Source: Pseudomonadota bacterium (GTDB lineage: Bacteria > Pseudomonadota > Alphaproteobacteria > Rhizobiales > Rhizobiaceae). Taken from it: a stretch of 7,140 nt of DNA. The notes below the pieces were generated by a model that was not told where the DNA came from, did no database searches, and saw nothing but the letters and a program-made list of their open reading frames with translations. The stretch's first letter is position 1, and every line of letters begins with the position of its first letter. The translations under genes were made by a program, and so were the position numbers. The stretch is taken from assembly GCA_023451915.1 (NCBI GenBank), contig JAEXXS010000429.1, forward strand, positions 1 to 7,140, written 5' to 3'. Below are positions 1 to 5,283 of this stretch, piece after piece.

Positions 1-1319
1 CCGCTCTGGCGCAGCAGCGTATCGGTCCACGGGGCCGAAACCGGCTCCATATCCGCGCCTGCTGGATCGAGGAAATTGACCGCCGTGACGTTGATGACAT
101 CGCCACGATCCGCATTGAGACCGGCAGCCGTGGCGACGAGATCGCGGATTTTGGTGATCTGCTGATCGACGAAATTGGCGGGCGGCGGCGTGGTTCCGGC
201 TGTTTGCAGCAGGCGCGCCTGATCGATGACGACGGCAATCGACAGGCGCTTGACGGCATAACCATCGCTGACCGTCGCAATCGTCTTGCTGTTCATTTCG
301 TAATTGGTCAGTTCCTCGCGGCGGTCGGTCTTTTCCGAGGAGGTTTCGCCATTGCGGTTCTGGATTTCTTCCTGCGGAATGTTCTGTTCCACACCGGTTG
401 CGTTGTTATCGCGGTTGTTGCGGGAATCGCCGCTTTCGCGCACCACGCGGACCGAACGTTCGACGCGCGATTCGGGATCGAAAGTCGTCTCGTTGATCTG
501 GCGGCGGTCAGTGTCGAGCGTTGCCTGCACGCTGGTCTGGAAATGGCCGAGACCGAGATAGGGCGCAAGCGCCTTGCGGATGCTGTCGTCGACATTGCCT
601 GCAACCTGCTGTTCCAGCGAGGCGGTCATGAGGGCAGCGCCATTGGCGGCCTCGCCAGCGGAGGCGAGCAGACGGCCATTGGTGTCGAGAACGGTGACGG
701 ATGATGCATCGAGCGAGGGCACGGCGGCGGCAACAAGCTGGCGGATCGACTGTGCTGATTCGGCTGCAAAGCCGCCTTCCGCGCGGATGACCACCGAAGC
801 GGATGGCTTCTGGTCGCCGCGACGGAACGAGCCTTTTTCAGCCAGAACGATATGCACGCGGGCAGCCTTCACGCCGCGAATCGCCTGAATGGTGCGGGCG
901 ATTTCGCCTTCAAGCGCGCGAACGCGGGTGATTTCCTGCATGAAGGAGGTGAGGCCGAGCGAACCCATGTTGTCGAACAGCTCGTAACCGGCATTGTTGG
1001 AGGTCGGAAGGCCCTTTTCGGCCAGATACATGCGCGCGGTTTCGGCCTTGCCGATCGGCACCAGAATGGACGAACCATCCGACTTCACATCGAATGGAAT
1101 ACCGGCTTCGCCGAGCGCCAGGCCCATGCGGTTCACGTCATCGCGCGACAGACCGACATAAAGCGTCTCATAGGAGGGGCGGCTGATATAGAAGCTCGTA
1201 TAGAGGATCGCGCCCATCAGGGCCGCGCCCACAAGCCCGAGCGCAACAAGCTTGCGTACGCCGAGCGTGCCAAGCGTTCGCTTCAGTTGTTCGATCAATT
1301 GCTGGATATTCTGCTGCAT
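1..1319 (-). CDS. fliF: Flagellar MS-ring protein FliF, N-terminal 439 codons (partial)
   Basis: FliF forms the MS ring in the inner membrane, the base on which rod, export gate and C ring are built. The frame is open from the ATG at 1319 to the window edge, without a stop. Reading it by hand gives a cytoplasmic N-terminus, a membrane segment at about residues 21-45, then the YscJ/FliF ring domain. Typical FliF motifs are visible: RGVKAARVHIVLAEKGSF (148-165) followed by QKPSASVVI, and NYEMNSKT near residue 340 (family NYEvsKT). An Asn/Glu-rich linker lies at about 295-335. Family members are about 550-580 residues, so roughly a quarter, including the second membrane segment and FliG-binding tail, lies outside. 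The start at 1319 has GGTGG five bases upstream; in-frame ATGs at 1334 and 1337 would add 5-6 residues and lack a clear ribosome site. An in-frame TAG at 1350-1352 limits extension. It is set apart from fliC by about 250 bases and probably has its own promoter. Confidence 0.96.
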   Translation of the reverse strand, partial: MQQNIQQLIEQLKRTLGTLGVRKLVALGLVGAALMGAILYTSFYISRPSYETLYVGLSRDDVNRMGLALGEAGIPFDVKSDGSSILVPIGKAETARMYLAEKGLPTSNNAGYELFDNMGSLGLTSFMQEITRVRALEGEIARTIQAIRGVKAARVHIVLAEKGSFRRGDQKPSASVVIRAEGGFAAESAQSIRQLVAAAVPSLDASSVTVLDTNGRLLASAGEAANGAALMTASLEQQVAGNVDDSIRKALAPYLGLGHFQTSVQATLDTDRRQINETTFDPESRVERSVRVVRESGDSRNNRDNNATGVEQNIPQEEIQNRNGETSSEKTDRREELTNYEMNSKTIATVSDGYAVKRLSIAVVIDQARLLQTAGTTPPPANFVDQQITKIRDLVATAAGLNADRGDVINVTAVNFLDPAGADMEPVSAPWTDTLLRQS

Positions 1320-1385
1320 CGACACCACCGCCATCATGATGGATGCAAACTAGACCGCGAAGCTTGCGCGAAAGTGGCGGCTGAT

Positions 1386-1399
1386 AAAGCAGGTGCTTT
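1386..1399. promoter_or_regulatory. Palindrome upstream of fliF, possible operator
   Basis: The sequence AAAGCA-GG-TGCTTT is a perfect 6-2-6 inverted repeat about 67 bases upstream of the fliF start. Its two-base centre is too tight for an RNA hairpin, so a dimeric DNA-binding protein is the more natural reading. In Brucella the two-component-type regulator FtcR is known to control flagellar genes including fliF, but I cannot say this is its site. Confidence 0.3.
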
Positions 1400-1427
1400 T
1401 GCTTTCCCGGAAGGCCAGCAACGAAGC

Positions 1428-1457
1428 GGGGCGCGGAATTTATCCCGCGCCCCTTTT
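1428..1457 (+). terminator. GC-rich hairpin with T-run, terminator-like on the plus strand
   Basis: A perfect 9-bp inverted repeat (GGGGCGCGG at 1428-1436, CCGCGCCCC at 1445-1453) with an 8-base loop is followed at once by TTTT (1454-1457) on the plus strand. That orientation matches an intrinsic terminator for transcription running rightwards, i.e. antisense to fliF. On the minus strand the same stem has no T-run after it, so there it would be only a structured RNA element or a boundary downstream of fliC. Confidence 0.45.
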
Positions 1458-1467
1458 CCGCCCAAAG

Positions 1468-1498
1468 GCATCCGGTCCGATCAGGTCGGTCCGGATGC
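1468..1498. repeat. Long imperfect inverted repeat between fliC and fliF
   Basis: GCATCCGG (1468-1475) pairs with CCGGATGC (1491-1498), and inside it CCGA (1477-1480) pairs with TCGG (1486-1489), separated from the outer stem by a single T-T mismatch, with a five-base loop. This makes a 12-bp stem with one mismatch in 31 bases. No T-run follows on either strand. It may be a secondary terminator or mRNA-end stabiliser for fliC, or a copy of a dispersed palindromic repeat of the kind common in Rhizobiales intergenic DNA. Confidence 0.5.
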
Positions 1499-1525
1499 GA
1501 ACCCCTGATTTGCCTGAGAACTCGC

Positions 1526-1547
1526 GAGCGCCGGTGATCCGGCGCTC
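1526..1547 (-). terminator. Hairpin downstream of fliC, probable terminator or 3' stabiliser
   Basis: Starting about 24 bases past the fliC stop codon, GAGCGCCGG and CCGGCGCTC form a perfect 9-bp, GC-rich stem with a four-base loop (ATCA on the minus strand). Position and strength fit the 3' end of the fliC transcript. The bases after it (GCGAGTTCTC) contain only scattered Ts, so it is not a textbook intrinsic terminator and may act mainly to protect the mRNA end. Confidence 0.6.
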
Positions 1548-1570
1548 CGTATCGTCTACTCAGTTATCGA

Positions 1571-2419
1571 TTAGCCGCGGAACAGCGACAGGATCGACTG
1601 GTTCGACGAGTTGGCGATCGACAGAGCCTGAACGCCGAGCTGCTGCTGAACCTGGAGAGCCGACAGACGAGCCGATTCCTTGTTCATGTCAGCGTCAACG
1701 AGCGTGCCAACGCCCTTTTCGATGGAGTCCTGCAGACCCGACAGGAAGCTTTTCTGGCTGTCGATCTGCGACTTGGCTGCACCGAGCGTTGCTGCACCGG
1801 TTGCAAGGCTCGCCAGAGCCGTTTCAACCGTGTTCAGCGCCGTGCCGATAGCAGTGTCGTCCGAAGCAGAGGTGAAGAAGCCCGCAGCAACGATCGTTGC
1901 AACCATGGTCTTCGCATCGGTGTCAGCCGCTGCAACGGTGATCTTGTCGACCGTAACGGTGGCGCCAGAACGGTTGTACGAAGCAACAACTTCGAGATCG
2001 TCCGTCGGGCCGTTGAGCAGGTTGGAACCAGCGTAGTTGGCGTTGCTGAGAGCCGAGTTGATGTTGGAAACGATCGACTTCACTTCGGTTTCGATCTTGC
2101 CCTTGTCTTCGGTGCTTGCACCGAGGGCCGAAACGAGCTTGGTCTTGATGCTGTCAACAGCTTCACGGATCTTGTTGATCGCGGAGTAAGCGGTGTCAAC
2201 CTTGCCAGCGCCGAGGCCGAGAGCGTCCTGAACGGCCGAGTTGGCCTTGTTGTCGGACTTCATCGACGTAGCGATAGACCAGTACGAAGCGTTGTCGGAA
2301 GCTTCGCCGATACGCAGGCCGGTCGAAATGCGGTTCTGCGTTGCTTCCAGCGACTTGTTGGTCGAAGAAAGGGTCTGGAGAGCGGTCAGAGCCGCAGAGT
2401 TGGTCAGAATGCTAGCCAT
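1571..2419 (-). CDS. fliC: Flagellin FliC, filament subunit
   Basis: FliC is exported through the flagellar type III apparatus and polymerises into the filament. The 282-residue protein has the two conserved flagellin ends: an N-terminal part with NSAALTALQTLSSTN and the hallmark RISTGLRIGEASDNASYWSIA (about 31-51), and a C-terminal part with LGAAKSQIDSQKSFLSGLQ and the helix ending SNQSILSLFRG. Between them lies only a short Ala/Thr/Ser-rich variable part (about 140-200), so there is no large surface domain; this compact form is common in rhizobial flagellins. It has no cysteine, which is usual for flagellins. The ATG at 2419 is preceded by AAGGGG with a seven-base spacer, the best ribosome site in the window. 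Codon use looks more biased than in the neighbours, as expected for an abundant protein. It sits alone between a promoter-like region and a strong 3' hairpin, so it is probably its own transcript. Confidence 0.97.
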   Translation of the reverse strand: MASILTNSAALTALQTLSSTNKSLEATQNRISTGLRIGEASDNASYWSIATSMKSDNKANSAVQDALGLGAGKVDTAYSAINKIREAVDSIKTKLVSALGASTEDKGKIETEVKSIVSNINSALSNANYAGSNLLNGPTDDLEVVASYNRSGATVTVDKITVAAADTDAKTMVATIVAAGFFTSASDDTAIGTALNTVETALASLATGAATLGAAKSQIDSQKSFLSGLQDSIEKGVGTLVDADMNKESARLSALQVQQQLGVQALSIANSSNQSILSLFRG

Positions 2420-2489
2420 TATTTTGCCCCTTGGGAAAAATCAAACAGAGGGACAGGCCGGACTTACCGGCATAGTGGAGCGGCATCAT
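2412..2489 (-). other. Possible 25-codon upstream ORF overlapping the fliC start
   Basis: On the fliC strand an ATG ATG pair starts at 2489 and opens a frame of 25 codons ending at a TAG (2412-2414), eight bases inside fliC and in a different frame. It is preceded by GGAG (2496-2499) with a six-base spacer, a good ribosome site. The peptide starts MMPLHYAGKSG and resembles nothing I know. Translation of it would run through the fliC ribosome site, so it could affect flagellin synthesis. Short ORFs arise by chance, and no family supports this one. Confidence 0.25.
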
Positions 2490-2514
2490 GCCTGTCTCCG
2501 CAGAGACCCACCAT
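2422..2514 (-). promoter_or_regulatory. Structured 5' leader of fliC
   Basis: On the fliC mRNA strand four helices can form almost without gaps. An outer 7-bp helix (2508-2514 with 2472-2478, one G-U) encloses two hairpins: GUCUC/GAGAC (2503-2507 with 2494-2498, four-base loop) and GGC/GCC (2490-2492 with 2482-2484, five-base loop), forming a three-way junction. Directly after it comes GCCGG/CCGGC (2467-2471 with 2457-2461). A weaker AU-rich hairpin (2422-2440) can hold the AAGGGG ribosome site. Flagellin mRNA is controlled through its leader in other alphaproteobacteria (FlbT in Caulobacter), and FlbT affects FliC in Brucella. This leader is a plausible target, but that is inference. Confidence 0.5.
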
Positions 2515-2524
2515 GTGCCGACGT

Positions 2525-2553
2525 TTAAAACTCAAATATTAAAGTAATGCTAA
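2525..2553 (-). promoter_or_regulatory. Candidate fliC promoter
   Basis: This AT-rich stretch stands out from the GC-rich surroundings and lies about 105-135 bases upstream of the fliC start. On the minus strand TTAGCA (2548-2553) and TTTTAA (2525-2530) are separated by 17 bases, an acceptable housekeeping-type -35/-10 arrangement. Transcription would start near 2515-2520, giving a leader of about 100 bases that begins just before the three-way junction. Other pairings in this AT-rich DNA are possible. Confidence 0.35.
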
Positions 2554-2561
2554 TTTATTCT

Positions 2562-2601
2562 GCCGAATTTTACCGATCTCTGAGATTTTGACGCCGATTT
2601 T
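2562..2601. promoter_or_regulatory. Possible activator-binding region upstream of fliC
   Basis: Upstream of the candidate promoter are two near-identical direct repeats, GCCGAATTTT (2562-2571) and GCCGATTTT (2593-2601), whose starts are 31 bases apart, about three helical turns. Between them is the palindrome ATCTC-T-GAGAT (2576-2586). Tandem repeats are typical targets of OmpR-type regulators, and the Brucella flagellar regulator FtcR is of that type. The link to FtcR is inference only. Confidence 0.3.
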
Positions 2602-2634
2602 CCACGGGCGCTTTGGCGACTGTTCCAAATCGGA

Positions 2635-3375
2635 TCAGGAGAAGGAGCGGATGAGGCTTCCGACCAGAATATTCCAGCCGTCGATCAGCACGAAGAACAG
2701 AATCTTGAAGGGCAGTGAGATCACAGTTGGCGGCAACATCATCATGCCCATCGACATGGTGAGCGTCGCCACGACGAGATCGATCACCAGAAACGGCAGC
2801 ACGATCAGGAAGCCGATTTCAAAACCGCGACGCAGTTCCGAAATCATGAAGGCTGGAACCAGCACACGAAAATCCACGATGCCGTCCTCGCCGGTGCGGA
2901 AGGACGGATCGGCGAGATCTTCAAAGAGCCGCAGATCCTTGTCGCGGACCTGGCCCATCATGAATTCGCGAAAGGGCTGCGAAATCTCGGTCAAGGCGAC
3001 CTGTTGCGTTATCTCGTTACGCATCAGCGGCTGCACGCCATTGTTCCAGGCGCGGTCGAAGGCGGGCGCCATGACATAGAACGTCATGAACAGGGCAAGC
3101 GAGATCATCACCATGCTGGCGGGCGCGGTCTGGAGACCGAGGCCGGAACGCAGAAGCGAGAAGGCGATGGCGAAGCGCGTGAAGCTCGTCACCATGATCA
3201 GAATGCCCGGCGCGATCGACAGCACCGTCAAAAGGCCAAAGAGCTGGACGATCTGCCCGCTGGCCGCGCCGCTGCCTGCGGGCAGCAGATTTTCCAGCGT
3301 TAAAGCCTGTTGGGCCTGTGCCGAAACGGTGAATGCGAGCGTCAGAAGAACGCCAAGACCAATAAGTTTTTTCAT
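2635..3375 (-). CDS. fliP: Flagellar type III export gate protein FliP
   Basis: FliP forms, with FliQ and FliR, the core of the export gate through which rod, hook and filament subunits leave the cell. The 246-residue length is standard. Residues 1-22 look like a cleavable signal (hydrophobic core, then SAQA), as known for FliP. Four membrane segments follow at about 45-68, 85-105, 185-207 and 212-235. Family signatures are present: TSFTRFAIAFSLLRSGLGLQ, ALFMTFYVMAP, AFMISELRRGFEIGF, and the very conserved DLVVATLTMSMGMMMLPP then SLPFK and DGWNILVGSL. The start overlaps the fliL stop (ATGA), so it is translationally coupled. It appears to be the last gene of the flgG-fliP operon. No strong terminator follows, though CCGATTT and AAATCGG downstream can pair. 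The partners fliQ and fliR are not in this window. Confidence 0.97.
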   Translation of the reverse strand: MKKLIGLGVLLTLAFTVSAQAQQALTLENLLPAGSGAASGQIVQLFGLLTVLSIAPGILIMVTSFTRFAIAFSLLRSGLGLQTAPASMVMISLALFMTFYVMAPAFDRAWNNGVQPLMRNEITQQVALTEISQPFREFMMGQVRDKDLRLFEDLADPSFRTGEDGIVDFRVLVPAFMISELRRGFEIGFLIVLPFLVIDLVVATLTMSMGMMMLPPTVISLPFKILFFVLIDGWNILVGSLIRSFS

Positions 3376-3866
3376 TCTACGACCAGTGCCGAAATAAAGA
3401 CCCGGTCCACCGCGCCTTCCGAGCGCAGGCGGGCGCGTTCTTCGAGATCGGCGCGCAGATAGGCAAGTCCTGCCGCGCCTTGCAGTTGCATGAGATTGAC
3501 GCTGCGCAGGAAGCTCAGGAAATCATCGCCGACATTGGCCGCCATGGCGGCCGGTATTTCATGGCCGGGCTTGGCGACCAATGAGGCCTCCAGCCGAACC
3601 CAGGTGTTCTGCGGAATGCCGAGATTGGTGACAATCGGCTTCAGCGGCACGACCGTACCGATGGAGCGCGATTCGAAATCGCCGGGCTTCGGCTTGTCTT
3701 CCTTGGCCGTGGTTTTGGCGGTTGCCTGCTGGTCGGCGGAAATCAGTCCGCCCAGATACCAGCCGCCGCCAGCGGCGATAGCGGTGAGGGCAACGACAGC
3801 CGCCAAAAGCCCCATCATGGAGCCCTTTGCCTTGCCGTCATTCTTGTCCAGTGCCGTGTCGCTCAT
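3372..3866 (-). CDS. fliL: Flagellar basal body-associated protein FliL
   Basis: FliL sits in the inner membrane around the stator and supports torque generation. The 164-residue product has the family build: a short charged cytoplasmic N-terminus (about 1-15), one membrane helix (about 16-42, Gly-rich at its end), a Lys/Thr-rich linker, and a periplasmic domain starting near VVPLKPIVTNL and containing WVRLEASLVAK, the typical FliL strand pattern. The C-terminus ISALVVE is close to the usual end. The ATG at 3866 has only a weak ribosome site (TTGAG). It is the one gene of the operon not coupled to its neighbour: 56 bases with a hairpin separate it from flgH. Its stop overlaps the fliP start. 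FliL sequences diverge widely, but length, topology and the fliL-fliP order make the call firm. Confidence 0.93.
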   Translation of the reverse strand: MSDTALDKNDGKAKGSMMGLLAAVVALTAIAAGGGWYLGGLISADQQATAKTTAKEDKPKPGDFESRSIGTVVPLKPIVTNLGIPQNTWVRLEASLVAKPGHEIPAAMAANVGDDFLSFLRSVNLMQLQGAAGLAYLRADLEERARLRSEGAVDRVFISALVVE

Positions 3867-3883
3867 CGATGCTCAACTTTGAA

Positions 3884-3907
3884 GCACATCCCGAAAAAGG
3901 GATATGC
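3884..3907 (-). repeat. Hairpin between flgH and fliL, possibly a reduced Rhizobiales palindromic repeat
   Basis: On the minus strand GCATATCCC and GGGATGTGC form a 9-bp stem with one G-U pair around a six-base loop (TTTTTC). It lies 16 bases after the flgH stop and 17 before fliL. The ends resemble, from memory, a dispersed intergenic palindrome of Rhizobiales whose halves read like GCATATCC and TTTTCGGGATGCGC. If so, this is a copy with the middle lost. It could tune the relative amounts of flgH and fliL mRNA. Confidence 0.45.
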
Positions 3908-3922
3908 GCAGAAACAAAAAGG

Positions 3923-4651
3923 TCAGAAAGGCGATACCTGATCGAGGATCTGCTGGCCGTATGGTGGCTGCTGCACCTCGCTCAGCCGTCCGCGACCGCC
4001 ATAGGAAATGCGGGCCTCGGCGATCTTGTCGTAGGAAATGGTGTTGGAGCCGGAAATATCGCGCGGACGCACGACACCAGCGACATTCAGCACGCGCAGT
4101 TCGTTGTTGACGCGTACTTCCTGCGAACCCCGAATAATCATGTTGCCATTTGGCAGCGTGTTGGTGACGATAGCCGCGACCTGAAGGCTGATATCCTCGC
4201 TGCGCTTGATCGTGCCCTTGCCCTTGGACGAGCTGTCGGAATGGGTGTTGATGGAACCGTCCATGTCGCCGCCAGCACCCGCACCGGTGCTGCTGCTGGT
4301 CGCAAACGAACCGCCCGCGCCGTAAATGCCTTTCGACACCCGCTCGCGGTCGGTCTTGTTGTCGAGATTGGCGCGGTCATTGATGGAGATGATGACCGTC
4401 AGCACATCGCCCGGCTCGGCAGCACGCGGATCCTTGAAGAAATTGGTCGAGCGCTGGTTCCAAAGCGAATAATCGGGCTTGGCCGGACGCGATGGATAGC
4501 CGCTATATTGCGGATTGTTGTTCATGCCAAGATTGGCGGCGACCGGCGACAGGTCCGGCGCACGACCGACCTCTTCCGGCTTCATGGCGCAACCCGCCAG
4601 AAGCGCCAGAGCGGCGGCAGCGAAAATGGTCTTGTTCATGCGTCCTGTCAT
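3923..4651 (-). CDS. flgH: Flagellar L-ring protein FlgH (outer-membrane lipoprotein)
   Basis: FlgH forms the L ring, the bushing of the rod in the outer membrane. The N-terminus has a lipoprotein signal: MNKTIF, a hydrophobic stretch, and lipobox LAGC with the lipidated cysteine at residue 21. FlgH motifs follow: SLWNQRSTNFFKDPRA, then GDVLTVIISINDRANLDNKT, and the C-terminal VRPRDISGSNTISYDKIAEARISYGGRG with a final QQILDQVSPF. A Ser/Gly/Ala-rich stretch at about residues 118-145 replaces the usual variable loop. At 242 residues it has the family length. The ATG at 4651 overlaps the stop of the upstream gene (ATGA). An in-frame ATG at 4639 (Met5) follows AGGA closely and would give 238 residues with a tidier signal peptide, so either start is possible. 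Confidence 0.96.
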   Translation of the reverse strand: MTGRMNKTIFAAAALALLAGCAMKPEEVGRAPDLSPVAANLGMNNNPQYSGYPSRPAKPDYSLWNQRSTNFFKDPRAAEPGDVLTVIISINDRANLDNKTDRERVSKGIYGAGGSFATSSSTGAGAGGDMDGSINTHSDSSSKGKGTIKRSEDISLQVAAIVTNTLPNGNMIIRGSQEVRVNNELRVLNVAGVVRPRDISGSNTISYDKIAEARISYGGRGRLSEVQQPPYGQQILDQVSPF

Positions 4652-5283
4652 TGCACCGTATTCCCGGTTTGCGCCTGGGCGCGCTGGTCCTTCGCCGCTG
4701 GCGGCGGGGTCGTTGTGCGCTGCGAGCCGACGATGATGCGCGCAAGCTTCGCCGCTTTGTCCGGCGGCATTTCATTGAGGATGATGCTCGAAACGCGCGG
4801 ATTGAGCTTGAGGATCAGGGCAGCTGCGGCCTCATCGCCGATCATCCCCATCTGGGCCGCCGCCGCGTCGGGCTTCATCTTGGAGATGATGTCGACCAGC
4901 GAATCCTGCGCCTTGCTGACGAACTCGTCGCGGCGCTTCAACCACATCTCATATTCCTTGCGTTTTTCTTCCAGCGCCTGCATCCGCTCGTCGACCTCGG
5001 CTTTGAGGTCGGTGAGCTGCTTGGCCTGCAAGGAATAGCGCGCATCTGCCGCCTGATTGTCGATATTGCCGCAATATTTGCGGATTTCATCCAGATTGCC
5101 GAGCGTTGCGGGCGGCATGGAGGCTGGCGTCACAGAGGGTTGTGCGGCGGCAACCGGCGCCGCCTGCGATGCTGCTTCCTGCGCCAAGACCGGCAAGGCG
5201 CTTGCAAAAAGCAGCGCCAGAGCCGAACCGGTGCGGATTGCCTGTTTCACGATCATCTGCGCTGTCATCCCCGGCTTCATCAT
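4648..5283 (-). CDS. motE: MotE-like periplasmic protein, probable chaperone of the flagellar motor
   Basis: In Sinorhizobium, MotE is a periplasmic, disulfide-linked chaperone specific for the motor protein MotC, and its gene lies in the same place among ring genes. This 211-residue protein starts with a signal peptide (about 1-35, ending LPVLAQ), followed by an Ala/Pro-rich linker, then RKYCGNIDNQAADAR with the only cysteine, Cys71. A long charged helix follows (about 75-135, LKAEVDERMQALEEKRKEYE), probably a coiled coil. A C-terminal MgtE_N-like helical part contains KMKPDAAAAQMG and LNEMPPDKAAKLA. The lone cysteine fits disulfide dimers. The ATG at 5283 overlaps the flgI stop. In-frame ATGs at codons 2, 6 and 10 are also possible, and none has a much better ribosome site. 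Its C-terminus overlaps flgH. The family call is good; the MotC-specific role is carried over by homology and context. Confidence 0.85.
   Translation of the reverse strand: MMKPGMTAQMIVKQAIRTGSALALLFASALPVLAQEAASQAAPVAAAQPSVTPASMPPATLGNLDEIRKYCGNIDNQAADARYSLQAKQLTDLKAEVDERMQALEEKRKEYEMWLKRRDEFVSKAQDSLVDIISKMKPDAAAAQMGMIGDEAAAALILKLNPRVSSIILNEMPPDKAAKLARIIVGSQRTTTPPPAAKDQRAQAQTGNTVQ

Larger units (their letters stand above)
1320..1570. other. fliC-fliF intergenic region, rich in inverted repeats
   Basis: This stretch of about 250 bases separates the fliC stop from the fliF start and contains no convincing gene. It holds three strong hairpins in a row (1428-1453, 1468-1498, 1526-1547) and, closer to fliF, a 6-2-6 palindrome at 1386-1399 and an imperfect palindrome around the AAGCTT at 1356-1370. 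The fliF promoter should lie between about 1340 and 1427 on the minus strand. I see no clear -35/-10 pair there, so I do not call one. Apparent reading frames crossing it on the plus strand are antisense shadows. Confidence 0.7.

Noticed and set aside
852..1508. 218-codon open frame on the plus strand over the fliF start
   Set aside because: Antisense to fliF and then running through the hairpin-rich intergenic region; composition typical of antisense frames.
1428..1547. Possible CRISPR-like or tandem array in the fliC-fliF gap
   Set aside because: The three hairpins differ in sequence and spacing; they are separate inverted repeats, not a repeated unit.
1680..2036. 118-codon open frame on the plus strand inside fliC
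   Set aside because: Exact antisense of the strongly codon-biased flagellin gene; no ribosome site and no family resemblance.
2635..2663. Terminator directly after fliP
   Set aside because: CCGATTT and AAATCGG can pair across about 25 bases, but the stem is AT-rich, the loop is long and no T-run follows, so I do not call a terminator.
2588..3079. 163-codon open frame on the plus strand opposite fliP
   Set aside because: Antisense to the conserved fliP; Ser/Arg-rich with no motif.
3827..5038. 403-codon open frame on the plus strand
   Set aside because: It lies antisense to fliL, flgH and the motE-like gene, all with clear family signatures. The protein is rich in Arg, His and Ala without domain-like structure, as expected from the opposite strand of GC-rich genes.
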